From positions 46,332,357 through 46,396,356 of the forward strand of contig NC_086029.1 in NCBI RefSeq assembly GCF_036323735.1: 64,000 nt of DNA, written 5' to 3'. The notes below the pieces were generated by a model, which saw nothing but the letters and a program-made list of their open reading frames with translations, was not told where the DNA came from and searched no databases. Position numbers and translations under genes: made by a program. Below are positions 22,185 to 33,636 of the stretch, one piece after another. Each line of letters opens with the position of its first letter. The first letter of the stretch is position 1. Source of the DNA: Rattus norvegicus (taxonomy: Eukaryota; Chordata; Mammalia; Rodentia; Muridae).

Positions 22185-23144
22185 CTTGAAATAAATCCTT
22201 AATAAGCAGGGAAAATGAAGTATTTTTTTAACTACATCATTTCACAGTAAATCCAGGGATGGCACTGGAGAAGTAATTACAAACTTACACAAACTGATAC
22301 CTCTTAGGAGGAAGAGAGAACCATCTCAAATCAAGCACCAGTGATCTCCCAGCAATAGTAACAACAGAGGAGAAGGGAAGAGAAAGGACATTGCCATGTT
22401 TGGAAAAGACCCCAACACAACTACAGGAGAACACAGAGAGAACACCTATGAAACCAAGAGCCTATTCCTTCAGAAAACATAGGTGACCTGCAGCCAGTTT
22501 GTCAGGGAAATACAGCAAAGGCAGACATTCTCAATACCAACACTATAGAGACCACAGCTCTACAAGTCATGGAGGAACGAGGAAGGCATTGTGTGAGCAA
22601 CTTCACCTCACAGGACAAGCAACTAAGGGAGAAACCCAAAACTTTGAACAACACTCAAGAAAACTGAGAAGCATAAGGACTCTCCTCTAAAATGAACTGC
22701 TTCTTTCACTGAACCAAGGTGAGCAGAGAGTCACAGCTATTCAAAGAATAAGTGGGCGTGTGGTACCAGCCCCAAGCCATAAATGTACAGCACCATCTGT
22801 ACTCCTAGGAGGCAGACTGTTCCAGCCGGAGGCCCAGATGCCTGCACACAGATGTAACATGTAGACCAGGACATGGGTACTGAACATGCAAAATCTCAAC
22901 AAATGACTGTCTAAATGACCCCTGCCTGAGGTAAGCATCAGTTGACATGTCAACACAGATGTAGAAATTTCACAAGGTCCAACATCTGGATAAAGAGCTA
23001 CAGGCATTCAATGGACAGAAACAGGCTTGTCTGCCTCAGGGACAAGGCCATGATGGGATACCCAACCCAAAGTCATAAGCCCTAAACATATGTGCAGGTG
23101 CACAACACCAGTGAGAGGTCAGTAGTCTGTGAATGTATGTTACT

Positions 23145-23150
23145 TGTGTG

Positions 23151-23220
<70 letters not shown>
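23145..23220. repeat. (GT)n array 2, unit A
   Basis: Nearly pure GT preceded by 'gtatgttacttg' and followed by 'aaaatgataattatagaagg'. Its unit B equivalent is 39243-39298. The left flank of this array is the left flank of both hybrid junctions in unit C. Confidence 0.95.
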
Positions 23221-23225
<5 letters not shown>

Positions 23226-24239
23226 GATAATTATAGAAGGAGAGATGATAAACCTGAGAAAGAATGGGGCAGCAGGAGGAATAGGGAGCAGTTGGGGCAG
23301 AAATGGTATAAACACGGTACTCATATGTGAAATTCTCATAATAATAAATATTAAAATGAAGACAGCCACACACAGATGCCCGCCTTCCTCACCTCACCAT
23401 TGACTTGATATTACAGGATGACACAAGCAGAGGCAGGTGGACAAACTCCTTTGGAAAAGCCTGCATCACAGTGACACTGAAGTTGTCCTTGGGACACACC
23501 CTTGGCTTAATCCTCAGAATGGGTGGAGGAGTCTAATTGCACCCAGACTCCTGGAAACATCTTTGGGAGGTCCCATCCAGTAGGGATTTGATTAGTGGAC
23601 ACACTATGCATGGGAGAACCCCATACATAACTTATCAACTGAACTTGGGCAAACACGATTACCCACCAGAGTCCAGAAAACTCTTTCACACAGGTGAAAC
23701 TTGATAAACACACTTTCCCCGCAGAAGAATGCTGAGAATCACGCCAAGAAATGTGTCCTGTCCACGGACTGTAGTTTGACTTTGATGAAGACTATTTGAT
23801 TCTGCAGATCCCAGTGCTGAGGTCGCTCCCCACTCCCAATGCTTTTGGGTGATGTGAGCCATTAGCTACCCAAGGGGAACATATCTGGAACTCTCCTCAG
23901 AAGGCTGAGAGGACCTGCCCAGTCCGATGACAGCGCTAAGGGTGGCCAGCAGAGGGCGCAGGAACAGGAAGAAAAACTTCCAGGGGCAGCAGACATTTCA
24001 CCAATAGGAATCCTAGGGCGCTGCATCTGGCCCTTCCCTCCTCTGTGCAGAAGTTGCCTCAATATCTTCTGGATTTGTTATGCCTAAGTCTCTTTTTTTC
24101 CCCATTTATTTGCACTTGATTTTGATCTTAGCAGTACTTTTTTAACTTTAGTGTATTTTTTAAATGTTTTATTTGTCATTTCTCTTCAGTGTTGGTGAAT
24201 GTTCTTCAGATGGACTTTTCCAGTTTCTTTCTTTTAAGA

Positions 24240-24425
24240 AAATGTTTAATTACACGTGCTTTATTTTGTTTGCATGTGTGTGCACGTGCACGTGGGTCCC
24301 ATGTTGAAATCTGAGGTCTACCTGCGAGAGTTTGTTTTTCTCCTTCCACCATGTGGGTCCCAGGAATCGAACTCAGCTCTTCAGACTTGGCAGCAAGCTC
24401 TTGCACCTGCTGAGCCTTCTCGTCG
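24240..24425 (-). mobile_element. B3/B2-class SINE, reverse
   Basis: 'gtgcacgtgcacgtgggtcc', 'gggtcccaggaatcgaactc' and 'cttgcacctgctgagccttc' are a reverse B3-type body and head. Copy in unit B at 40318-40503. Confidence 0.8.
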
Positions 24426-24769
24426 GCCCTCTTCTCTCTTTCACTTCCTGTGTTTCCTCCTCTCCCAGTCTTCTCCGTTCATTAGTATTGTGGATTTTAC
24501 TAATTGGTTTAGAAACAAGACCACCCTCGTGTTTCTACTTCTTGTTTTCTGTACGTTTGTCCTTGAGCTGTTTTGCTCCTGGACACCCTTCCCTGGTTTC
24601 TTTTCCTTATACTCTTTCTAACCTCTAGCTCTTTCTCCATGGTACTCCTGTCCCTCCTTGTTTTCCCTTCTTTGTTTTTTCTCTTTTCTCTCCCTTCTCC
24701 CTCCTCCATGCCTCTTTTTCCTTTATTATCTTCACACTCACCCTAAATAGTTCTGAGTTCCTTTCTGCT

Positions 24770-24950
24770 TATGTGTATGTGGAAATACCACATTTGTGTG
24801 AGGGAGAGGGCAGACCAGAAGCGAGCACTGAGTTCTCTGGGTCTGGAGCTTCAGGCGGTTGTGTGCCTTCCAAAATGAGTGCTGGGAACCGAGCCCAGGT
24901 CCTCTGGACCACCAGGAAGTGCTCGGTGCTGAGCTTCCCTGCCTGTTCCA
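24770..24950 (-). mobile_element. B2/B3-class SINE fragment, reverse
   Basis: 'gtgctgggaaccgagcccag' and 'gtcctctggaccaccaggaa' read as a reverse B2/B3 body. Copy in unit B at 40848-41028. Confidence 0.65.
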
Positions 24951-25398
24951 CTGACTTTTAACCTCATGGCATATTTCAGGGCTGGTTTTCCAGTCTCAGG
25001 TAACAGCCACTAGCGCCATGTTAGCAGGCAGAGTTCACGCCTTGCTGTGTATCTGGTATGCTCGGCTGAAGTGGACGTCCAGAAGCAGAAGAAAGACTGT
25101 AGAGACGGAAGACTAGGTGACAAGGTCAGCGGAGCTTTGTCCCCCAACACCAGTGAGGAATAGTGATTAAAATACCACACCCTAGACCTCTCTGGAATGC
25201 AAGCAAAACCTCAAACCTCTCTATTCAAAAAGGAGCTGGGGTGGACACTGAAATCATACAGAATCTGGTCAGTGAAATTACACCGTAAGATTTCCCAAAT
25301 CTAGATACATTTCCAAACAGAAGAGTCATCGAGAACCCAGTAGACACCATCAGAGAAGAATCTCTCGCTGGACGATGCAGTACTGCAGAGTTCCAGCC

Positions 25399-26339
25399 AT
25401 GGGTTCTTCTGACCCAGGTCGACTGCAGGGGCTCTTCGCTGTCTATAAACCTTCGGGGTTGAAATGGCTGCATGTGTGTCAGACCGTAGAGTTGCAACTG
25501 CTTAACGGTCTCAGTGCACAGCAGCCTTCTGCACCCGAACAGCGTGTTCGCTTCTCACTAGGCCCCGTGGAAGGCAGTGAAGAGAAGAGGTTGACTCTCA
25601 CAGCCACCAGTGTGCCCTCCCTCACCACCCACAGACTTGTATGTGTTCCAGCGTTCAGAAACCTGAAGATCGGTGTGGGGCATCGCTTGGATGTCCAGGT
25701 TTCTGGTGTGCTTGTTCTCGCAGTGGGACATGGACGCAGTCTCCTCACTGACATGCATGATGCTCACCTCACCAAGGATTACACGGTTCAAGGCCTCCTG
25801 GGCAAAGCTACAGACAACTTCTGTGAAGATGGGCAGTTGATAGAGAAGACCACAGAGTGGCTGGACCAGATCCTGGGTATGATCCAAGGCTCGCACCAAA
25901 AAGCCCTAGTGATGTACTCCAACCTGAACCTGAAGTCCCAGGATGCCTACGAGAGGGCTGTGTAAGGCATGATCCGGCCCATGAACGAGTCCCCAATGCT
26001 CATCGCTGGCAACCGATTCCTGCACTTTGCACCTCCCGACTTTTTTTGAGGGTGCAGTGTATGCATGACAGAGAGCAGCAGCTGAGGAGGCTGGTGCATG
26101 AAATCGGCCTGGAGCTGAAGACCACCCCTGTCCGGTGCACTCGGGATGGCTTCTTCAGGCAGGACAATGCCCTTCTGAGAACCCAGTGGGACCTGCACAA
26201 CATCCAGGATGCTGTTCAGGCGGCAGCCCCCTGGGTAGCCAGAGAACTGAGAAAGAACTTGAGCCTAACGTCGGGCCAACAACAGCAGCTCCCCAGTGCC
26301 AGGCAGCCTTGGACTTCAAGGGCCCAAGCTCCACTTTGA
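25399..26339 (+). pseudogene. Trub2-ps: Trub2 processed pseudogene, unit A
   Basis: An intronless coding-like stretch similar along its whole length to TRUB2, the mitochondrial TruB-family pseudouridine synthase of about 331 aa (e.g. GLFAVYKPSGLKW, VGHRLDVQVSGVLVL, LTKDYTVQGLLGKATD, GSHQKALVMYSNL). The parent is a multi-exon gene on another chromosome, so this is a retrocopy. It is broken by an in-frame TAA at 25963-25965, by a frameshift in the seven-T run at 26041-26047, and by small in-frame losses after EKTT and after LELKTT. The similarity continues in the second frame to a TGA at 26337-26339. A 188-codon N-terminal frame (start at 25399) remains open but lacks the C-terminal part, so a functional enzyme is not supported. 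Confidence 0.93.
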
Positions 26340-26518
26340 AAGTGGGAGCCATGCAGGGTGGTAAGGCCAGGCAGGCGCTTGGACGTAGGGGCAAACAGGC
26401 TTTCACAAGGCAGAACTGGTCACCCTGCAGGGAGTGAGATCAAGGTGGGCCCTGAGCTGTCATCTCAGCAAAACAAAAGTACAGGAGGGAGCCTTCTTCC
26501 TGTCACATACAAACTAAC

Positions 26519-27100
26519 CGCAGAGGTGAGTGGGTAAGCTATCATCCCAGCTAGTTGGGAGGCCCAGGTTAGAATCTCGACAGTTCAAGGCCAGTCTAGG
26601 GTGACTTAGTGAAACCTTGGCTCAAAAAGAAAAAAAGAATCCAGTCAGGCTTGATGTCTAAGCCCTCCAGAGAGAGAAAGAAACTAGGGAGTTTACGGCC
26701 AGCCTGGGCTACTTCCAGAGTTCAGCTTTTCACAGAGATGGGAAATGATACCTCGACTTTCCTTGTCCATCGTTGATTTATTTAGATTCACACGACTGAT
26801 GATCTGAATCTGTTTTCACACGGGGAGAAAGTCTTTTCACTCTTTCAAGGTGGTGCCTCACGTCTGTGATCTCAGTACTACTCAGCTGAGGCAGGAGGAC
26901 AGCTCAGAGTTTGAGGCCAGCCTGAACTAGTCTTCTGGAGTACTTTGTAGAGTGTGTCAGCATTTAATCCTGCCAGTCACGGTGTAAACCTGTAATTTGC
27001 CTGGGTGGTGGAAACAGGAGGATCAGGAGTTCAAGGTCATCTTGGGCTGCCTAAGGTTGAGGCTACACAAACCTTGTCTCTAAGACAATATAAAAAGCCC
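26519..27100 (+). mobile_element. cluster of diverged B1-type SINEs
   Basis: Three B1-like stretches: 26519-26640 ('atcccagctagttgggaggc', A-rich end), 26850-26945 ('ctcagctgaggcaggaggac', 'tttgaggccagcctgaact') and 26975-27098 ('gaaacaggaggatcaggagt', 'ccttgtctctaagac'). All are repeated 16,078 bases later in unit B. Confidence 0.7.
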
Positions 27101-27119
27101 AGAATTATTTTTAAAAGGT

Positions 27120-27310
27120 TGTATTCTTAATGTGTGTGTTTGCACGTGTGTTGTACGTATGCACCCTGTGCATCATGGGGGCTAGAAAAGGATGTAAAAG
27201 CCCTATGGCTGGGCTTAAAAGGCAGTTGTGAGCCACCATGGAGATGCTGCGCATGGACACTGGTCCTCTGGAAGAGCAGCCTTAACCTCTGACCCATTTC
27301 TCCAGAGTTC
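27120..27310 (-). mobile_element. B2-class SINE, reverse, diverged
   Basis: 'ggcagttgtgagccaccatg', 'ctggtcctctggaagagcag' and 'ctctgacccatttctccaga' follow the reverse B2 order. Copy at 43198-43388. Confidence 0.75.
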
Positions 27311-27899
27311 AGTTGCCTGTGCTTTGATGCAGCAGCAGGGACCAGCACCCTGGCTGTGAGCAGTTACAGGCTGGTAAGAGTTTGTCTACAGTGTGAAAAC
27401 TCACAGGAAAGCAGGATTTTGTTTTCTGCGTGGTGCTGGTGGAAGGAGTAGTTTTGAGAAGACACAACAGGTTTATAAAATACACAGTGTTTTCATTCTT
27501 TGAAAAAAAAGAAATGAAAAGAAAAGAATCTCTCCATGGCATACTACACAAGCACTAACTGTAGTTGAGACACTGCTGTGGAAGAAGCTTAAAAGGGTTC
27601 AAGGAGAAAGCAAAGTAATCTCCAGCAGGAGAGCATGGGAAAGAACAGACTTCCTGAGACACATAGCTGGAAGGATAAAGAACACATCATGTCCAGCACA
27701 GGAAGCTCCTGAAACTAATGAGGGGAAAGATAAAGATGAAGAGCAAACAATGATCCACCCCACAGACAAAAGTCTAGGAGCTGGGGAGCATCACTCAGCA
27801 ACAGCCCTAATGTAACTGCGTCAGCTCATCTGTAAAGGATGCAGGCCGAATGATAGGTTAGAAAAATAAAACAGGCAAAACCCACAAGGCATAAGTATG

Positions 27900-28180
27900 C
27901 ATTGACTCCAAGAAGCACACATCACCGGTAAAGACAGAGCAGGGAATCAAAGGATCCACCAGTAACTGGAGGCAGAGAACAGGGCGACATAGATATCTTT
28001 TCATCAAATAACCTAGACTTCAGCCCAAACGAGTCAGAGGAGATCAAGAGCATTACGTATTAATCAAGGAAGTTCTTCAAGATGAAATAATGATTGCACA
28101 CGTATGTGTATGGAATGTTGAGTCTCTAAATCTAATGAAACAAAACTGGTGAGTACACAGGGACAGAGGGGTCCTGATAC
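27900..28180 (+). mobile_element. L1 LINE ORF2-like remnant
   Basis: The order of phrases 'aacctagacttcagcccaaa', 'gagcattacgtattaatcaa', 'aagatgaaataatgattgca' and 'aatctaatgaaacaaaac' resembles a degraded mammalian L1. No open frame of use. Repeated at 43978-44258 in unit B. Family assignment is from memory. Confidence 0.45.
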
Positions 28181-28383
28181 CATCACAGCAGATAAGGTTA
28201 ATGTCCACCCTCACCTCTACCTAGGACATCTGAACTAAAAATCAACCAAGAGACCTCAGAGCACAGATCATGTGTGAGAATATGCCATCCAGAGACAGAA
28301 GCCCTACCCCTAGCAAGGAGGTGATGACCGGGGATAGCTGCTGAGGGAGAGGATTCGAGGATCTTTAGAGGTGTCGAGACACC

Positions 28384-28447
28384 TGTCCAGAGACAGACAG
28401 ACAGGCAGACACACAAAGACACAGACACAGACACAGACACAGACACA

Positions 28448-28496
<49 letters not shown>
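28384..28496. repeat. (CAGACA)n then (CA)n, ending in a G-run, unit A
   Basis: CAGACA hexamers grade into pure CA, followed by 'ggggttggggggggga'. The frames that cross it are Val-Cys or Gln-Thr repeats, not genes. Confidence 0.92.
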
Positions 28497-28498
<2 letters not shown>

Positions 28499-28499
28499 G

Positions 28500-29384
28500 G
28501 TTGGGGGGGGGAGGCAAGGAATGACCTCAAGCACAGAAGACACAGCAAGGCCTGTCTAGACTCTTCTCCCAGCATCCTGTGGGCTAACAAGGCAGCACCA
28601 AAATTCCCAAGATGCCATGCCATGGAGAGTCTGGTGTGACAAGACAGGCTTAGATTCTGTGTCTCCTTCATTGCATACCCTAAGGGTGTGTCAGAACCAG
28701 GTGACAAATGAATTTTTCTCTTCTCTCCAAAGGAGTCCTACCCACTAACCTATCCTGCAAATACACTCCCTGTGCAAGCCCTACCAGAAAGGCTAGGAAG
28801 TGGCTGCTGGCCGTCTCCCGAGGGAGGATTCTTCAACCATCATCCAAACTCTTTTTTCCACACACTCTCTATAATATATCCGTCAGTAAGTATGTATTAA
28901 ATACAAACTGTGTGTCAGGCCCTGTCCTGCACACTGGTATTGCAAAGAGGAATGAGACTCAGGTCTCCTCAGGGATGTCAGAACTCAGGGTAGGAAGGAG
29001 AGAGATCCCTATTGGAGCAAAGCCCAGCCCTGCCATCTCCTGGACAGCAGCGGGATAGAAGAGCCAGGCCAAGCCTCACCCCAGCCCAAGAGCACACAGC
29101 ACTCTGTGCTCCCAAAAGCTGCTCAGGGCTTTCCCAAACTGGAGCGGAAAGGAGAGAAACAAAAGAACAAAGGAAAAGAAAGCATGCTAAGAGAAGTTGG
29201 GGAAGGGAAGGATGGAGAGAACTGACGGTTCTTACACAGAGATCTTTAACTCCGTGTATACACTTCTCTTCCCTGTTTTAGAAATAGCATCTGGCTCCAT
29301 TACCCATGGGGCTTTAAAATCTCAAGGGTTCTCTGTAAGACATCAGTGAGATGGAGGGGCACTTGCTTGACCTCCTGGGATTGA
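28500..29384. other. end of unit A, no gene recognised
   Basis: Mostly single-copy-looking sequence. 28880-28960 ('gtcaggccctgtcctgcaca' and flanks) resembles an ancient mammalian repeat. Open frames at 28708-29058 and 29012-29281 show no recognised family. Confidence 0.5.
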
Positions 29385-29591
29385 GCAAAGCTCTTAGAAG
29401 TATCCAAAGGGACACCCCACACTAGCAAAGATCGTTTCCTGCCCAAGGATCAAGCAATAAAGTTGTGTTAGAATCCTAATGTGAAATTCAACATGAATTT
29501 CAATTCCTTGTCATTTTCTGTCAGCTCCTCCAACAATTCAGGTTCAAAAGCATTAGTTTTTTTAAAACACCATAAAGAATATGTACACAGG

Positions 29592-29772
29592 GGGCTGGAG
29601 AGATGGCTCAGAGTTTAAGGGCAGTGACTGCTCTTCCAGAGGTCCTGAGTTCAATTCCCAGCAACCACATGGTGGCTCACAGCCATCTGTAGTGGGATCT
29701 GGTGCCCTCTTCTGGCCTGCAGGCATGCATGCATGTAGAACGCGGTAAACAAATCTTTAAAAAAAAAAAAAA
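29592..29772 (+). mobile_element. B2 SINE present in units B and C only
   Basis: 'gggctggagagatggctcag', 'gactgctcttccagaggtcc', 'ctggtgccctcttctggcct', then an A tail. Flanked by perfect 17-bp duplications at 29575-29591 and 29773-29789. Unit A has no insertion at the equivalent place (about 13595-13600). Confidence 0.95.
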
Positions 29773-30129
29773 AAGAATATGTACACAGGTACAATTTGAA
29801 AATATGGGAATACAATGAAAAACTTATGGAAACGCTGAAGAAGACCGTGTTGAATGGGCAAGCTGAATGCATGATTACCGTCAGACAGCTGTGCACCCTC
29901 CCACTAGCCTTCTCCTGCAGTCTTCCTGGCTGCTGGCTTCAAAACTCCCTGGGAAAAAGCCTGAGATGTCAATCTTATGACCTTGCCATTTTCCTGGCTG
30001 GTTTTTAACCACCATCACCGGCCTACATACTCAGAGATAACAGACCATCTGACACCTTTCTTTTCATGGTAAACTTTGATAAAAACAGCCGGAGTTCTGG
30101 GAAGGTGAGCCACTTCCAAGATATACATC

Positions 30130-30331
30130 AATTTGACAAGAGACCACACAACCAGTCTCCCGCCGAGCCACGCCCATGGGGGAGGGGCTTGGACTGGGCG
30201 TGCATGCTGGTTCCATTCCAAATCCTGGCCCCCTGGAAAACCGGACTAGAAAAGCTGTCCCGCTGCCTCCCAGCTGCAGAGTTTACCCCAGGTTCTTTGG
30301 TCTCCGACGGCCTTTCTACGCACACGCAGCC
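30130..30331 (+). promoter_or_regulatory. Cbr1 copy B proximal promoter and 5' UTR
   Basis: Same GC-rich block as copy A, but only one GCGTG core (30198-30202). The second core of copy A reads GCATG here, as expected from CpG loss. The G-run after CCCATG has five G instead of six, which places the ATG at 30176 in frame with the Cbr1 start 156 bases downstream. Confidence 0.55.
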
Positions 30332-32553
30332 ATGTCTTCCGACAGACCCGTGGCACTGGTGACTGGTGCTAACAAAGGAATCGGATTCGCGATCGTACGT
30401 GATCTCTGTCGTAAATTCTTGGGGGACGTGGTCCTCACGGCGCGGGACGAGTCACGGGGCCACGAGGCGGTGAAGCAGCTGCAGACCGAGGGCCTGAGCC
30501 CACGCTTCCACCAGCTGGACATCGACAACCCGCAGAGCATCCGCGCGCTGCGTGACTTTCTGCTTCAGGAGTACGGAGGACTGAACGTGCTGGTCAACAA
30601 TGCGGGCATCGCCTTCAAAGGTAAGCCACAGGGTGTGGTGACTTGCCCAAAGCCTGGGACCAGAGTGGACTGTGCCTCTCTGGGGAGCATTACTAGGATC
30701 AGATGTACTATGATGTAGGACTCTGAAACAGATCCCCTTGGAGAAACGCTGCAGGGTAGCGGCTGCAGGCCTCCAGGAAAGCAGAGCCTTAATGGTCGCC
30801 ATCATTTCCAGGTTCCCCTCAAGCGGTTGTTGAGTAATTGGGCTTAGCAATACTTAAGTGGAATTATATCTAGTAAATAAACAAGAGATTGAGGGGAGAG
30901 ACAGGGGGGAAAGTGTTACATTATGATCCTGATACACAACCTTCACTCAGCCTCCCCCAGTGGTGGTGTGTTTCAAAAACAATAGAACATTGTCAGATAC
31001 ACAATGGGGCAGTGCTGCAACTAAACACAGAAGTACTTGGAAGTGGATTTCTAATGCTCTGGAACTGTCCGCCCAGCTAACTCTGTTCTCTTTCCCTCTG
31101 AAAGTTGTTGACCCCACCCCCTTCCACATTCAAGCAGAGGTGACAATGAAAACCAACTTTTTTGGTACCCAAGATGTCTGCAAGGAGCTACTCCCTATAA
31201 TAAAACCCCAAGGTGAGTCTGGCCCAGCTCCTCTCCCTCTCTGCACCTGCTCTCTGCCACTTGGAGGTGTGGCTCTGCTCCTTGGGGTCTGATCTTTTGT
31301 AGCCATTGTCGCTATCTTTGCATACCCAGCTCTTCTTTAACCTTTCAGTATGATTCCAAGGTCCCTTGGTTCCACCTCCTCACCCCTGAGGGGGTTTTAG
31401 GATTCCAATTATCTCAATACACTTCACATACATACTGACATCACACTGCTCACAATAGCCTGTCCCCACAAGTCCCCAGGTTGGACCCAAGTGCCTCCCT
31501 CAGCTCAGTCTCACAGCAGGTCTCAGCTGTCAAGCTGCACTCCTGCAAACCCTGAGGGGGCCTCCTTTCTGCAGCAGCCTTTTTTCCTGGGCTTCTACAC
31601 CTCTTACAGAACCCTTCCCCTCCTAAAAATCTTTTAGGAAATAGATCAGGTCTTTAGCTTGGTTCACAGGACTCTGTAATCTGACCTTCCTTCCTCTGGG
31701 CTCATGTTAGCGCCCCATCAACAAGCTTCACCTTTCTGCAAAACAAGCTATCACATGACTTTCGTCGTGAAGTGCTGTAACACCCCCAAATCTCTGGATA
31801 GCATATGAACCACTGCTCATTAAATACACACCAGTAAAGACAAGTGAGCTGCTTTGGAAATGTGAGTCTCTGGTACAGAGTTGACTAAGTGTAGCTCTCT
31901 CAAGACTCCTCTCTCCAGAATGCCCTCTGGACCAGACCTCATGGTCATCTGGCTTCGCTACCCACCCAAACCTTGACGGCGAGACAGCAGATTCTGTGCT
32001 ATTTGAGTCCTTTTCTGTGCATCCCTGTCTCAACTGAAATCTTGGGGATCTAATGTCTCACCGTTTGTAAAGTGTTGCTCTCGTGTCCACATCTCTACAT
32101 GATGATGTGTTTTCAGGCAGAGTGGTGAATGTATCAAGCGGCATGAGTCGCAGGGCCCTGAAAAGCTGCAGCCCGGAGCTGCAGCAGAAGTTTCGAAGTG
32201 AGACCATCACTGAGGAAGAGCTGGTGGGGCTCATGAACAAGTTTATAGAGGATGCAAAGAAAGGAGTCCATGCGAAAGAAGGCTGGCCCAATAGTGCATA
32301 TGGGGTCACCAAGATAGGGGTGACAGTCCTGTCCAGAATCTATGCCAGGAAACTCAATGAGGAGAGGAGAGAGGACAAGATCCTCCTGAATGCCTGCTGC
32401 CCTGGGTGGGTCAGAACCGACATGACAGGACCAGAAGCCACCAAAAGCCCAGAAGAAGGAGCAGAGACCCCCGTGTACTTGGCCCTTTTGCCTCCAGGTG
32501 CAGAGGGGCCTCACGGGCAGTTTGTTCAAGATAAAAAAGTTGAACCATGGTGA
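30332..32553 (+). CDS. Cbr1-like: carbonyl reductase 1-like, copy B (nCR-type)
   Basis: Exons 30332-30620, 31105-31212 and 32117-32553 with intact consensus splice sites encode 277 aa. Coding exons 1 and 2 are base-identical to copy A. Exon 3 differs at seven bases, all amino-acid changing: Ser141Gly, Val142Met, Leu144Arg, Val176Ile, Thr213Asn, Ala236Thr and Lys239Glu. The catalytic Ser140/Tyr194/Lys198 and Cys227 are kept, so the fold and chemistry should be possible. Lys239 is the residue reported as carboxyethylated in human CBR1; it is absent here. From memory, the rat non-inducible ovarian reductase (nCR) differs from the inducible one at these positions (140, 141, 143, 235 and 238 without Met) and is much less active, so this is its likely gene. 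The AATAAA signal is at 32635-32640. Confidence 0.94.
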
Positions 32554-32634
32554 ATCCAACTCTCACCCCCACCCCTTCTATCCTGACTTGGTGAAAGCCA
32601 AGGGACATTTATAATATACCATCACTTCTGGAAA

Positions 32635-32640
32635 AATAAA
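32635..32640 (+). terminator. poly(A) signal, Cbr1 copy B
   Basis: AATAAA 82 bases past the stop, at the same distance as in copy A. Confidence 0.85.
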
Positions 32641-33133
32641 CATAACTAAGTCTTTAAGCACACAACAGGTGTTTGCAAATGTTTTTTAAGTTGTCCTTTA
32701 ATGTGTGCATATGAGTGTCTTTAGAGTATGTGTCTGGAAGGGTACCACACCCATAGAGTGCTCTTAGGCGCCAAGAGAGGCAGAGATTTCCAGGAACTGA
32801 AGTTAAAGATGGTCGTAAGCCTGGCGATGGGTGTTGGAAACGGAGCCCCGTCCTCTACAAGAGCAGCCAGTGCTCTTCCCTGCTGACCCATGCCTTCTGT
32901 CCTCATTTCTACAGATACCTTCCAGGCAAAACTGGGTTTACCCAGGCATTTAATTAGAGTAAAACTCAGGCCAGGGGAATGTACAGTGTGACTCCAGTCA
33001 GTTATCATCAAAGGAGCCAAGTCAGATTGACCTTGCAGTCTGTGCCAACAGCTCAGGGGTGTCCTTGATAGACACTGTGGGGAAAGCCTGAGTCATGACA
33101 TTGGGAACACAAAACAAAGCTCTCAAAAGGGTA

Positions 33134-33636
33134 AGGGATCCTTTGTCCTGGGGGCATACAAGGGACCTCGGCCTGGGAAACATATTTAGGTGACCCCATT
33201 CCATGTTCCGACTTGGAAGCACTTTGATGAAGGTTTTAGAGTTTTATAGAACTAAGACATTCATAAATCAAGGCCACTTTGAAATGCATTGAGGGGCACA
33301 GCAGAGGCAGGTACAATGAGATGGACCTGTCCTATATCCCAAAATGCCACCTCATGACACTCTTAGATCCTGGGTTGGTGGAAGCTAGTGTTCAACAGAT
33401 TCGGTAGCTTCTAAGAGGTTCTTATTCATTGTCACGAGGTGTTAGTTAACAAGGAATAACTGTTCTAGAAGCTAAACATTGTCCATTACAAAGTCATTAA
33501 CCTCTGATCCTACAGATTTCCAGTCTCTCCACAGTAGCCTGTCCTTCGGTCTCCTCAGGCATATACCTCCTTCCAGGATTCTGGTTCACGGCCAGACACA
33601 GCTGCTTTTCAGGAATTCTCATTCACAGATTCCCTC
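33134..33636 (+). repeat. LTR-like direct repeat, first member, unit B
   Basis: Equivalent of 16930-17432. Its partner in this unit is 35774-36257. Confidence 0.6.

Larger units (their letters stand above)
16438..25398. other. intergenic part of unit A
   Basis: No gene is recognised in 9 kb. It holds a reverse B3, an LTR-like pair, the private ID element, two GT arrays, CA arrays and SINE fragments, each listed separately. The equivalent stretches are 32641-41476 in unit B and 48727 onward in unit C. Frames that stay open in every copy (e.g. 19557-19865) are best explained by the young age of the duplication. Confidence 0.7.
13391..29384 (+). repeat. segmental duplication unit A (15,994 bp)
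   Basis: Homology to units B and C starts abruptly at 'gcaaagctcttagaag' (13391; repeated at 29385 and 45463), while the sequence left of 13391 does not match the sequence left of 29385. The unit contains Cbr1 copy A, two LTR-like repeats, two GT arrays, the Trub2 pseudogene and a (CAGACA)/(CA) array. It differs structurally from B and C by a private ID insertion (17772-17877) and by lacking the B2 found near the start of B and C. Confidence 0.95.

Noticed and set aside
25399..25965. Trub2-like frame as a functional short gene
   Set aside because: It ends at a premature stop shared by both copies, the remaining homology continues in another frame, and it lacks introns; a retro-pseudogene fits better.
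28384..28496. CRISPR-like array from regularly spaced CAGACA repeats
   Set aside because: There are no unique spacers; it is a simple hexamer/dinucleotide microsatellite in a mammalian genome.
28198..28707. A 169-codon minus-strand frame and similar Val-Cys, Thr-His or Gln-Thr frames over GT/CA arrays throughout the window
   Set aside because: They exist only because dinucleotide repeats are open in several frames; there is no conserved domain or splice context.
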